Positions 55,001 through 64,000 of a DNA stretch of 64,000 nt are shown here, piece by piece; the first letter of the stretch is position 1; every line of letters begins with the position of its first letter. Location: positions 18,916,502 to 18,980,501 of the forward strand of contig NC_092226.1 in the NCBI RefSeq assembly GCF_036320965.1, read 5' to 3'. The notes under the pieces were generated by a model. That model was not told the DNA's origin. It saw only the letters and a program-made list of their open reading frames with translations, and did no database searches. A program made the position numbers and the translations under genes. Origin of the DNA: Panulirus ornatus (Eukaryota; Arthropoda; Malacostraca; Decapoda; Palinuridae).

Positions 55001-58000
55001 TACTCCTTCCCTTGCTCTTGTCCTCTCACTAACCCCTGACTTCACTCCCCAGACATTTCCAAACCACTCTTCCCCTTTACCCTTGAGCTTCGTTTCACTC
55101 AGAGCCAAAACATCCAGGTTCCTTTCCTCAAACATACTACCTATCTCTCCTTTTTTCACATCTTGGTTACATCCACACACATTTAGGCACCCCACTCTGA
55201 GCCTTCGAGGAGGATGATCACTCCCCGCGTGACTCCTTCTTCTGTTTCCCATTTTAGAAAGTTAATACAAGGAGTTAATACATACACAATGTATACATAC
55301 ATATACATTTTTTTTTTCATACTATTCGCCATTTCCCGCGATAGCGAGGCAGCGTTAAGAACAGAGGACTGGGCCTTTGAGGGAATACCCTCACCTGGCC
55401 CCCTTCTCTGTTCCTTCTTTTGGAAAATTAAAAAAAAAAACGAGAGGGGAGGATTTCCAGCCCCCCGCTTCCTTCCCTTTCAGTCGCCTTCTACGACACG
55501 CAGGGAATACGTGGGAAGTATTCTTTCTCCCCTATCCCCAGGGATAATATATATACATATACATACACTGACATATACAAATATAAACATGTACAAATCC
55601 ATACTTACTGCATTCATCCATTCCCATCACCACCCCACCACACACGAAACAGCATTCCCCCCCTCCCCCCCATTCTCCATCTAGGCAGCACCGGGAACAG
55701 ACAAAAAGGCCACATTCGTTCACACTCAAGCTGTCATGTGTAATGCACCAAAACCACAGCTCCCTTTCCATATTCAGGCCTCAGAGACCTTTCCATGGTT
55801 TACCCCAGATGCTTCACATGCCCTGATTCAATCCACTGACAACACATTGACCCCAGTATACCACATCGTTCCAATTCACTCCGTTCCTTGCATGCCTTTC
55901 ACCCTCCTGTATGTTCAGGCCCCGTACCCTCAAAATCTTTCTCACTCCATCCTTCTACCTCCAATTTGGTCTATCATTTCTCTTTCTTCCCTCCACCTCT
56001 GACATATTATCCTCTTTGTCAATCTTTCCTCACTCATTCTCTCCATGTGTCCAAACCATTTCAACACCCTCTTCTGCTCTCTCAACAACATTCTTTTTAT
56101 TACCACACATTTCTCTTACCCTTTCATTACTTACTCGATCAAACCACCTCACACCACATATTGTCCTCAAATATTTCATTTCCAACACATCCACCCTCCT
56201 CCGCACAACCCTATCTATAGCCCATACTTCGCAACCATATGACATTGTTGGAACCACTTTTCCTTCAAACATACCCATTTTTGCTCCAAGATAACGCTCT
56301 CGCCTTCCAAATATTCTTCAACGCTCCCAGAACCTTCGCTCCCTCCCCGTCCCTTTGACTTACTTTTGCTTTTATGGTTCCATCCACTGCTAAATCCACT
56401 CCAAAATATCTAAAACACTTCACTTCCTCCAGTTTTTCTCCATTCAAACTTACTTTCCAATTGACTTGTCCCTCAAACATACTGAACCTAATATCCTTGC
56501 TCTTATTCACATTTACTCTCACCTTTCTTCTTTAACACACTTTACCAATCTCAGTCACCAACTTTTGCAGTTTCTAAACCAAATCAGCCACGAGCGCTGT
56601 ATCATCAGCAAATAACAACTGATTCACTTCCTGATTCACTTCCCAAGCCCTCCGATCCAGAACACACATACATACACACAAACACATACATATATCTATT
56701 TCATTTACTCTACTTTGTCACAGTCTCCCGCATTAATGAGGTAACGCAAGGAAACACATGAAAGAATAGCCCAACCCAGCCACATACACATGTATATACA
56801 TACACGTCCACACACGCACATATACATACCTACACATTTCAACGTATATATACATATACATACACAAACATATATACACATGTATATATTCATACTTGCA
56901 GCCTTCATCCATTCCCATCGCCACCCCTCCACACATGAAATACCACCCACTCCCCCCGCACAAGCGCATGAGATAGCGCTAAGAAAAGACAACAAACGTC
57001 ACAATTGTTTACACTCAGTCTCTAGCTGTCATGTGTAATGCACCGAAACCATAGCTCCCTTTCCACATACAGGCCCCACAAAACTTTCCATGGTTTACCT
57101 CAAATGCTTCACATGCCTTGGTTCAATCCACTGACAGCACATCGACCCAGTATACTACATCGTTCCAACTCACTCCATTCCTTGCACACATTTCACACTC
57201 CTGCATGTTCAGGCCCTGACCCCTCAAAATCTTTTTCACTCCATCCTTCCACCTCCAATTTGGTCTCTAACTTCTCCTCGTTCCCTTCACCTCTTGACAC
57301 ATATACCCTCTTTGTCAATCTTTCCTCACTCATGTGACCAAACCATTTCAATATACACACTTGTGCTCTATCAACCACACTCTTTTTATTACCACACATC
57401 TCTCTTACCCTTTCATTACTTACACAATCAAACCACTTCGCACCACATATTGTCCTCAAACATCTCATTTCCAACACATCCACCCTCCTCTGCGCAACCC
57501 TATCTATATCCCACACCTGGCAACCATATAACATTGTTGGAACCACTATTCCATCAAACATACCCATTTTTGCTCTCCGAGATAACGTTCTCGCCTTCCA
57601 CACATTCTTCAATGCTCACAGAATCTTTGCCCCCTCAGCCACTCTGCAACACACTTCTGCTTCCATGATTCCATCTGCTGCTAAATCCACTCCAAGATAT
57701 CTGAAACACTTAAATTCCTCTAGTTTTTCTTCATTCAAACTCCCAATCGACTTGTCCCTCAGCCCTACTGAACCTATCCTTGCTCTTATTCACATCTACT
57801 CTCATCTTTCTTCTTTCACACACTTTACCCAACTCAGTCAGCAACTTCTGCAGTTTCTCACCCCAATCAGCCACCAGCACTGTATCATCAGCGAACAACA
57901 ACTGACTCAATTCCCAAGCTCTCTCATCCACAACAGATGGCATACTTCTCCCTCTCACCAAAAATCTTGCATTCACTGCCCTAACAACCCCATCCATAAA

Positions 58001-61000
58001 CAAATTAAACAAACATGGAGATATCATGCACCCCTGCTGCAAACCGACATTCACTGAGAACCAAACACTTTCCTGTCTTCCTACACGTACACATACCTTA
58101 CATCCTCGATAAAAACTTTTCACAGCTCCTAGTAATGGCATTTCTCACATACATTCCTGAAAGCAAACACCTGATCCACACATCCTCTACCACTTCTGAA
58201 ACCACACTGCTCTTCCCCAATCTGATGCACTGTACATGCCTTCACCCTCTCAATCAATTACCTCCCATCTAATTTCCCAGGAATAATCTGCAAACCTATA
58301 CCTCTGTAATTTCAGCTCTCACCTTTATCCCCTTTGCCTTTGCACAATGGCACTATGCATGCATTCCACCAATCCTGAGGCACCTCACCATGTCATTTTT
58401 TTTTGCTTTGTCGCTGTCTCCCGCGTTTGCGAGGTAGCGCAAGGAAACAGACGAAACAAATGGCCCAACCCACCCCCATACACATGTACATACATACGTC
58501 CACACACACAAATATACATACCTACACAGCTTTCCATGGTTTACCCCAGACGCTTCACATGCCCTGATTCAATCCACTGACAGCACGTCAACCCCGGTAT
58601 ACCACATCGATCCAATTCACTCTATTCTTTGCCCTCCTTTCACCCTCCTGCATGTTCAGGCCCCGATCACACAAAATCTTTTTCACTCCATCTTTCCACC
58701 TCCAATTTGGTCTCCCACTTCTCCTTGTTCCCTCCAACTCCGACACATATATCCTCTTGGTCAATCTTTCCTCACTCATTCTCTCCATGTGCCCAAACCA
58801 TTTCAAAACACCCTCTTCTGCTCTCTCAACCATGCTCTTTTTATTTCCACACATCTCTCTTACCCTTACATTACTTACTCGATCAAACCACCTCACACCA
58901 CACATTGTCCGCAAACATCTCATTTCCAGCACATCCATCCTCCTGCGCACAACTCTATCTATAGCCCATGCCTCGCAACCATACAACATTGTTGGAACCA
59001 CTATTCCTTCAAACATACCCATTTTTGCTTTCTGAGATAATGTTCTTGACTTCCACACATTCTTCAAGGCTCCCAGGATTTTTGCCCCCTCCCCCACCCT
59101 ATGATCCACTTCCGCTTCCATGGTTCCATCCGCTGCCAGATCCACTCCCAGATATCTAAAACACTTTACTTCCTCCAGTTTTTCTCCATTCAAACTTACC
59201 TCCTAATTGACTTGACCCTCAACCCTACTGTACCTAATAACCTTGCTCTTATTCACATTTACTCTTAACTTTCTTCTTTCACACACTTTACCAAACTCAG
59301 TCACCAGCTTCTGCAGTTTCTCACATGAATCAGCCACCAGCGCTGTATCATCAGCGAACAACAACTATCTCACTTCCCAAGCTCTCTCATCCACAACAGA
59401 CTTCATACTTGCCCCTCTTTCCAAAACTCTTGCATTCACCTCCCTAACAACCCCAACCATAAACAAATTAAACAACCATGGAGACATCACACACCTCTGC
59501 CGCAAACCTACATTCACTGAGAACCAATCACTTTCCTCTCTTCCTACACGTACACATGCCTTACATCCTTGATAAAAACTCTTCACTGCTTCTAACAACT
59601 TGCCTCCCACACCATATATTCTTAATACCTTCCACAGAGCATCTCTATCAACTCTATCATATGCCTTCTCCAGATCTATAAATGCTACATACAAATCCAT
59701 TTGCTTTTCTAATTATTTCTCACATACATTCTTCAAAGCAAACACCTGATCCACACATCCTCTACCACTTCTGAAACCACACTGCTCTTCCCCAATCTGA
59801 TGCTCTGTACATGCCTTCACCCTCTCAATCAATACCCTCCCATATAATTTACCAGGAATACTCAACAAACTTATACCTCTGTAATTTGAGCACTCACTCT
59901 TATCCCCTTTGCCTTTGTACCATGGCACTATGCACGCATTCCGCCAATCCTCAGGCACCTCACCAGGAGTCATACATACATTAAATAACCTTACAAACCA
60001 GTCAATAATACAGTCACCCCCTTTTTTAATAAATTCCACTGCAATACCATCCAAACCTGCTGTCTTGCCGGCTTTCATCTTCCGCAAAGCTTTTACTACC
60101 TCTTCTCTGTTTACCAAATCATTTTCCCTAACCCTCTCACTTTGCACACCACCTCGACCAAAACACCCTATATCTGCCACTCTATCATCAAACACATTCA
60201 ACAAACCTTCAAAATACTCACTCCATCTCCTTCTCACATCACCACTACTTGTTATCACCTCCCCATTTGCACCTTTCACTGAAGTTCCCATTTGCTCCCT
60301 TGTCTTACGCACTTTATTTACCTCCTTCCAAAACATCTTTTTATTCTCCCTAAAATCTAATGATACTCTCTCACCCCCAACTCTCATTTGCCCTCTTTTT
60401 CACCTCTTGCACCTTTCTCTTGACCTCCTGCCTCTTTCTTTTATGCATCCCCCACTCATTTGCATTTTTTCCCTGCAAAAATTGTCCAAATGCCTCTCTC
60501 TTCTCTTTCACTAATAATCTTACATCTTCATCCCACCACTCACTACCCTTTCTAATCTGCCCACCCCCCACGCTTCTCATGCCACAAGCATCTTTTGCGC
60601 AAGCCATCATTGCTTCCCTAAATACATCCCATTCCTCCCCCACTCCCCTTACCTCCTTTGTTCTCACCTTTTTCCATTCTGTACTCAGTCTCTCCTGGTA
60701 CTTCCTCACACAGAATCTCCTTCCCAAGCTCACTTACTCTCGCCACCCTCTTTACCCCAACATTCTCTCTTCTTTTCTGAAAACCCCCACAAATCTTCAC
60801 CTTCGCCTCCACAAGATAATGATCAGACATCCCTCCAGTTGCACCTCTCAGCACATTAACATCCAAAAGTCTCTCTTTCGTGCACCTATCAATTAACACG
60901 TAATCCAATAACGCTCTCTGGCCATCTCTCCTACTTACATACGTATACTTACGTATATCTCGCTTTTTAAACCAGGTATTCCCAATCACCAGTCCTTTTT

Positions 61001-62239
61001 CAGCACATAAATCTACAAGCTCTTCACCATTTCCATTTACAACACTGAACACCCCATGTATACCAATTATTCCCTCAACTGCCACATTACTCACCTTTAC
61101 ATTTAAATCACCCATCACTATAACCCAGTCTTGTGCATCGAAACCACAAACACATTCATTCAGCTGCTCCCAAAACACTTGCCTCTCATGATCTTTCTTC
61201 TCATTCCCAGGTGCATATGCACCAATAATCACCCATCTCTCTCCATCAACTTTCAGTTTTACCCATATCAATCTAGAATTTACTTTCTTACATTCTATCA
61301 CATACTCCCACAACTCCTGTTTCAGGAGTAGTGCTACTCCTTCCCTTGCTCTTGTCCTCTCACTAACCCCTGACTTTACTCCCAAGACATTCCCAAACCA
61401 CTCTTTCCCTTTACCCTTGAGCTTCGTTTCACTCAGAGCCAAAACATCCAGGTTCCTTTCCTCAAACATATTACCTATCTCTCCTTTTTTCTCATCTTGG
61501 TTACATCCACACACATTTAGACACCCCAATCTGAGCCTTCGAGGAGGATGAGCACTCCCCGCGTGACTCCTTCTTCTGTTTCCCCTTTTAGAAAGTTAAA
61601 ATACAAGGAAGGGAGGGTTTCTGGCCCCCCGCTCCCGTCCCCTTTAGTCAGCTTTTACGATACGCGAGGAATGCTATGGATAGAGTTGTGCGCAGGAGGG
61701 TGGATGTGCTGGAAATGAGATGTTTGAGGACAATATGTGGTGTGAGGTGGTTTGATCGAGTAAGTAATAATAGAGTAAGAGAGATGTGTGGTAATTAAAA
61801 GAGTGTGAGTGAGAGAGCAGAGGAGGGTGTTTTGACATGGTTTGGTCACATGGAGAGAATGAGTGAAGAAAGATTGACAAAGAGGATATATGTGTCAGAG
61901 GTGGAAGGAACAAGAAGTGGGAGACCTAATTGGAGGTGGACACGTGGGAGACAGCGACAAAGCAAAATAAATAAATAAATAATCTACCCAAAGGGATATT
62001 TTCCAAGGATGAACATTATCTGTCTCTATTTTACAGTTTATCTTAATAAACCTAAAAATGATATCCTGCCTCATGGACTCTTTGATGACAGCCTTGAGAT
62101 AAGAGAGCTGGGCCAAGTGTCTCTGCATGATTGGTCCCTGATGATCCCCAAGCACAGTGTCCACTTCCTTCTGCAGCTGGGCTTGCACCTCAGGGTTTCG
62201 TGCTAGCAGGTATAATGTGAACCCAATGGTGTGGGAAGT
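47896..62239 (-). CDS. Cytochrome P450, mitochondrial-clan-like, 3' part (exons 62070-62239, 51562-51644, 51227-51423, 47896-48006)
   Basis: Heme-thiolate monooxygenase; substrate unknown. Four minus-strand exons join in phase to give the last ~186 residues. Exon 1 carries the end of the I helix (TSHTIGFTLYLLARNPEVQ) and the K-helix ExxR in VIKESMR. Exon 2 gives IFPLVIGTARAV and GGYCVPKGV. Exon 3 gives the PERF-type motif PERWL and the heme loop PFGAGTRMCVGRR with Cys ligand. Exon 4 ends QFTVKYEHEDIEIK...PLRFSFMKRH. CxGRR after the ligand and the HPYASLPFG lead-in are typical of the mitochondrial clan. Junction codons: M-AG|G-I, GV-A|TT-F, R|V. The first intron (10.4 kb) needs a GC donor (AG/gcagg). 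N-terminal exons, including A(G)GxDT, are outside the window. Confidence 0.85.
48007..48262. other. P450 intron sequence
   Basis: AT-rich; part of the 3.2-kb intron 48007-51226. Nothing else seen. Confidence 0.6.
48263..48799 (+). mobile_element. RTE-type LINE C-terminal-domain fragment
   Basis: From the LEKVKCLRYPGVDLAADGTM equivalent to GLNMQEG. Forms an inverted repeat with the minus-strand copy that follows. Confidence 0.85.
48800..50303 (-). mobile_element. RTE-type LINE, 5'-truncated, degenerate
   Basis: Minus-strand LINE from a truncated 3' UTR (48800) through the C-terminal domain (open frame 49360-48878), FADDT box (LLFADDTALVADS, about 49660) and early RT (HGEVPGDWRNACIVPLYKGK near 50230-50290). 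Broken by several frameshifts. Its C-terminal domain pairs with 48263-48799 as ~530-bp inverted arms. Confidence 0.87.
50304..50700. other. P450 intron sequence, nothing recognised
   Basis: Single-copy, AT-rich, no ORF or repeat of note. Confidence 0.55.
50710..51010. repeat. Purine-rich low-complexity stretch in a P450 intron
   Basis: G/A-biased on the plus strand for about 300 bp, with two short tandem units of gtatgagggaaggagagaat type near 50758-50805. Confidence 0.65.
51227..51423 (-). CDS. P450 heme-binding exon
   Basis: 197 bp between acceptor ggtcag and donor gtaagc. Encodes FIVNMLMGWDESLFPRAKEF, PERWL and PFGAGTRMCVGRR. Confidence 0.88.
51562..51644 (-). CDS. P450 short exon after the K helix
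   Basis: 83 bp between acceptor cttttccag and donor gtaaat. Encodes RIFPLVIGTARAVDKDIVLG then GYCVPKGV. The earlier GT (gttagt) would break phase with the next exon, so gtaaat is the supported donor. Confidence 0.84.
51715..52010 (-). mobile_element. Old RTE 3' tails
   Basis: Two minus-strand tail remnants: 51715-51790 (catttcccacaccagcaaaa, decayed) and 51842-52010 (tcgctgtctcctgcattagc then a long-type 3' UTR rich in catatacatacata). The second one received the intact LINE insertion. Confidence 0.7.
52011..52024. repeat. Target-site duplication, left copy
   Basis: atacatacacaatg, directly before the poly(T) (LINE poly(A) on minus strand). Confidence 0.8.
52025..55277 (-). mobile_element. 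Recent RTE-type LINE insertion with intact ORF
   Basis: Bounded by 14-bp target-site duplications (52011-52024 and 55278-55291), with a ~42-nt poly(A) at the 3' end (52025-52066), a ~190-bp 3' UTR, the 998-aa ORF and a very short 5' leader. The usual RTE head is missing, so it is slightly 5'-truncated. Inserted into the 3' UTR of an older RTE copy, within P450 intron 62069-51645. Confidence 0.9.
52256..55252 (-). CDS. RTE-type LINE endonuclease-reverse transcriptase, intact
   Basis: 998-aa single ORF of a non-LTR retrotransposon; nicks DNA and reverse-transcribes its own RNA at the target. APE-like endonuclease about residues 18-265: CLNVCGCN, SETKL at 52-56, GDLNAK at 159-164, LDYVLIDRR near 227, SDHYLV at 254-259. 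Linker 270-490 is Lys/Arg-rich. RT about 495-790: AGKAAGLDGIAVEF, NYRGISLLSIPGKLYGRVL, MDLEKAYDRVDRDALW (635-651), GLRQGCVMSPWLF, and catalytic FADDT at 743-747. The C-terminal domain (800-998) has YLGVDLAADG, MLYGCEAWAMD and FGHMERMSEERL, usual for RTE-like elements. No RNase H and no gag ORF. All catalytic boxes look intact, so it may be active. Start M is the first Met after the leader. Confidence 0.93.
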   Translation of the reverse strand: MGNRRRSHAGSDHPPRRLRVGCLNVCGCNQDVKKGEIGSMFEERNLDVLALSETKLKGKGEEWFGNVWGVKSGVSERTRAREGVAILLKQELWEYVIECKKVNSRLIWVKLKVDGERWVIIGAYAPGHEKKDHERQVFWEQLNECVSGFDARDRVIVMGDLNAKVSNVAVEGIIGMHGVFSVVNGNGEELVDLCAEKGLMIGNTWFKKRDIHKYTYVSRRDGQRALLDYVLIDRRAKERLLDVNVLRGATGGMSDHYLVEAKVKISMGFQKRGVNVGVKKVVRVSELGKETCVGKYQERLCTEWKKVRTMEVRGVGEEWDVFRESVMDCAKDACGMRRVGGGLFRKGSEWWDEEVRVLVKEKREAFGRFLQGKNAIEWEKYKRKRQEVKRKVQEVKKRANESWGERLSVNFRENKKMFWKEVNRVRKTREQMGTSVKGVNGEVITSSGDVRRRWNEYFEGLLNVSDDRVADIGCFGRGGVQSERVRENDLVNREEVVKALRKMKAGKAAGLDGIAVEFIKKGGDCIVDWLVRLFNVCMTHGEVPEDWRNACIVPLYKGKGDKSECSNYRGISLLSIPGKLYGRVLIERVKACTEHQIGEEQCGFRSGRGCVDQVFALKNVCEKYLEKQMDLYVAFMDLEKAYDRVDRDALWKVLRIYGVGGKLLEAVKSFYRGCKACVRVGREESDWFSVNVGLRQGCVMSPWLFNLFMDGVVREVNARVLERGASMKSVGDERAWEVSQLLFADDTALVADSCEKLQKLVTEFGKVCGRRKLRVNVNKSKVIRYSRVEGQVNWEVSLNGEKLEEVKCFRYLGVDLAADGTMEAEVDHRVGEGAKILGALKNVWKSRTLSRKAKMGMFEGMVVPTMLYGCEAWAMDRVVRRRMDVLEMRCLRTMCGVRWFDRVSNVRVREMCGNKKSVVERAEEGVLKWFGHMERMSEERLTKRIYVSEVEGTRRRGRPNWRWKDGVKKILCDRGLNMQEGERRARNRVNWSDVVYRG
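55278..55291. repeat. Target-site duplication, right copy
   Basis: Same 14 bp as 52011-52024, at the 5' end of the LINE insertion. Confidence 0.8.
55311..55549 (-). mobile_element. Short non-autonomous RTE derivative, copy 4
   Basis: Same unit as 7203, 7511 and 33226; both ends readable (ctattcgccatttcccgcga left, cctatccccagggataat right). Confidence 0.75.
55550..56664 (-). mobile_element. RTE-type LINE 3' half, degenerate
   Basis: Minus-strand long-type 3' UTR (55550-55790), C-terminal domain and the end of the RT up to the LLFADDTALV region near 56590-56625. Frameshifts throughout (for example GFRYFGVDLAVDG-like segment near 56400). Confidence 0.85.
56690..58392 (-). mobile_element. RTE-type LINE, 5'-truncated, degenerate
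   Basis: Long-type 3' UTR (56700-57050), C-terminal domain, RT (LLFADDTVLVADWGEKLQKL near 57880, NVGLQQGCMISP near 58030) to the HGEVPQDWWNACIV equivalent. About 90 bp of RT around 58137 is deleted. Interrupted on its 5' side by the next LINE at 58393. Confidence 0.86.
58393..61673 (-). mobile_element. RTE-type LINE, near full length, recently broken
   Basis: Short poly(A) (58395-58403 as T), short-type 3' UTR, C-terminal domain open 59193-58588, RT open in pieces 60387-59713 and 59700-59365, endonuclease open 61529-60618 (VGCLNV-like start, GDLNVKVSN, SDHYLVEAKVK), and the 5' head at 61604-61673. A few point changes and indels interrupt the ORF (for instance a stop after ALKNVCEK at 59710 and a frameshift near 60720). 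The FADDT box survives, but the following VSQ reads R-stop. Confidence 0.9.
61673..61983 (+). mobile_element. RTE-type LINE fragment with internal deletion and (AAAT)n tail
   Basis: Encodes AMDRVVRRRVDVLEMRCLRT to a PNWRW equivalent at about 61940, then jumps directly to the tail gtgggagacagcgacaaagc and an AAATA repeat (61965-61982). Confidence 0.82.
62070..62239 (-). CDS. P450 exon, I helix end to K helix
   Basis: 170 bp after acceptor ttgccctcag. Encodes TSHTIGFTLYLLARNPEVQ, then LSYLKAVIKESM(R). Ends ATGAG followed by gcaggata, so the donor would be GC. No GT donor in the vicinity keeps ExxR joined to IFPLV. Confidence 0.85.
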
Positions 62240-62711
62240 CTGAGGGCAATATGAATACAAATAATCAGTGAAACAAAGGAAGATAAACTGTTGTCCTTGG
62301 AACATAAAAGCAGTGGAGGACACCTTATAAGTTTATAGCTTAATAAAATGGAATGTCTGGAAAAGCAAGATGAGACAGGCAATTATTTACCTTAGTTTTG
62401 CATGATTTTATCATGAACAGAGAAGTTTATTAGCTTGTTTCATACACTTCATGTTATTTCTTTTTCTAGAACTCTCCTGGAAGGGAAGAATATCTGTTCA
62501 AGGCAGGTATCAGATGTGCTAAACACTTCTAAATGAAATGTTAAGCACCTAGTCCTTAAGGACAGCCCAAGACAAAGGATATCTGATATATAGAAATAGT
62601 TGTAAATTCCTACAGAAAAAGATTATAAGAAATGGTTACATCTATACTCAAATGGTTGACTTTTCTATTTTAGCTGATACAGCACATTCAACTGGATGCC
62701 ATAATATATGC
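62240..62711. other. P450 intron sequence, nothing recognised
   Basis: AT-rich, no preceding P450 exon (expected to encode A(G)GxDT) could be identified here. Confidence 0.5.
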
Positions 62712-64000
62712 CAAGAGGTAGTAAAAGCTTTACAGATGATGAAAGCCGGCAAGGCAGTGGGTTTGGATGGTATTGCAATGGAGTTTATTAACAAAGGGGG
62801 TGACTGTATTGTTGAATGGTTGGTAAGGTTATCTAATGTATTTATGACTCAGGTGAGGTGCCTGAGGATTGGCGGAATGCTTGCATAGTGCCATTGTACA
62901 ATGGCAAAGGAGATAAAAGTGAGTGCTCAAATTACAGAGGTATAAGTTTGTTGAGTAATCCTGGGAAATTATATGGGAGGGTATTGATTGAGAGGGTGAA
63001 GGCATGTACAGAGCATCAGATTGGGGAAGAGCAGTGTGGTTTCAGAAGTGGTAGAGGATGTGTGGATCAGGTGTTTGCTTTGAAGAATGTATGTGAGAAA
63101 TACTTAGAAAAGCAAATGGATTGGTATGTAGCATTTATGGATCTGGAGAAGGTATATGATAGAGATGCTCTGTGGTAGGTATTAAGAATGTATGGTGTGG
63201 GAGGCAAGTTGTTAGAAGCAGTGAAAAGTTTTTATCGAGGATGTAAGGCATGTGTACGTGTAGGAAGAGAGGAAAGTGATTGGTTCTCAGTGAATGTAGG
63301 TATGGGGCAGGGGTGTGTGATATCTCCATGGTTGTTTAATTTGTTTATGGATGGGGTTGTTAGGGATGTGAATGCAAGAGTTTTGGAAAGAGGGGCAAGT
63401 ATGCAGTCTGTTGTGGATGAGAGAGCTTGGGAAGTGAGTCAGTTGTTGTTCGCTGATGATACAGCACTGGTGGCTGATTTGGGTGAGAAACTGCAGAAGC
63501 TGGTGACTGAGTTTGGTAAAGTGTGTGAAAGAAGAAAGTTGAGAGTAAATGTTATTAGGTACAGTAGGGTTGAGGGTCAAGTCAATTGGGAGGCAAGTTT
63601 GAATGGAGAAAAACTGGAAGACGTGAAGTGTTTTAGATATCTGGGAGTGGATTTGGCAGCTGATGGAACCATGGAAGTGGAAGTGAATCATAGGGTGGGG
63701 GAGGGGGTGAAAATTCTGGGAGCCTTGAAGAATGTTTGGAAGTCGAGAACATTATGGTTGCAAGGCATGGGCTATGGATAGAGTTGTGCGGAGGAGGGTG
63801 GATGTGCTGGAACTGAGATGTTTGACGACAATATGTGGTGTGAGGTGATTTGATTGAGTAAGTAATCATAGGGTAAGAGTGATATGTGATAATAAAAAGA
63901 GTGTGGTTGAGAGAGCAGAAGAGGGTGTTTTGAAATGGTTTGGCCACATGGAGAGAATGAGTGAGGAAAGATTGACGAAGAGGATATATGTGTCAGAGGT
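62712..64000 (+). mobile_element. RTE-type LINE, 5'-truncated (cut by window edge)
   Basis: Begins at the segment encoding EVVKALQMMKAGKAVGLDGI and runs through the RT (FMDLEK then a small deletion and a stop near 63177; VGMGQGCVISPWLF; LLFADDTALVADLGEKLQ) into the C-terminal domain. Indels at about 62850, 63160, 63550 and 63750 break the frame. Continues past the edge. Confidence 0.88.

Overview
The window is nuclear DNA from an arthropod, most likely a decapod crustacean (lobster, crayfish, crab or shrimp). The evidence is two giant cuticle-protein genes built on the arthropod 18-residue cuticular motif, split GT-AG (and one GC-AG) genes, very dense AT/GT/GA/GATA microsatellites, tRNA-derived SINEs and many copies of an RTE-type LINE. 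I cannot name the species from sequence alone.

Layout. 1-7.2 kb: three RTE LINE copies (one on -, two on +), all broken. 7.2-8.15 kb: two tandem copies of a short element that looks like an internally deleted RTE derivative, then two tRNA-derived SINE units in inverted orientation. 8.6-46.0 kb: a large direct tandem duplication. Each unit carries upstream non-coding DNA, a TATA promoter, a 12-bp coding exon (MKCL), a ~3.8-kb intron, one long repetitive exon and ATTAAA signals. Copy A encodes about 1,077 aa (20 motifs in four 254-residue supramodules); copy B encodes about 1,331 aa (25 motifs in five). Three arrays of the same ~36-bp minisatellite lie before A, between A and B, and after B, with fragments of a Jockey/CR1-like LINE beside them; this is the arrangement expected from unequal crossing-over between flanking arrays. 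In copy B a 3.5-kb nest of RTE fragments and AT arrays sits about 0.5 kb upstream of the TATA box.

46.0-64.0 kb: the 3' part of a cytochrome P450 gene (minus strand, mitochondrial-clan features). I pieced it together from four phase-compatible exons: I-helix to K-helix ExxR, a short exon, PERF plus heme loop, and C-terminus. Its introns are packed with RTE copies, including one with an intact 998-aa endonuclease-reverse transcriptase ORF, a poly(A) tract and a 14-bp target-site duplication. The 5' exons of the P450 lie beyond the right edge.

How the parts relate. The cuticle genes are structural secreted proteins and the P450 an oxidase; I see no operon-like link. The main story is genome dynamics: repeats driving tandem duplication of a cuticle gene, module-number change inside it, and LINE copies filling introns and upstream regions.
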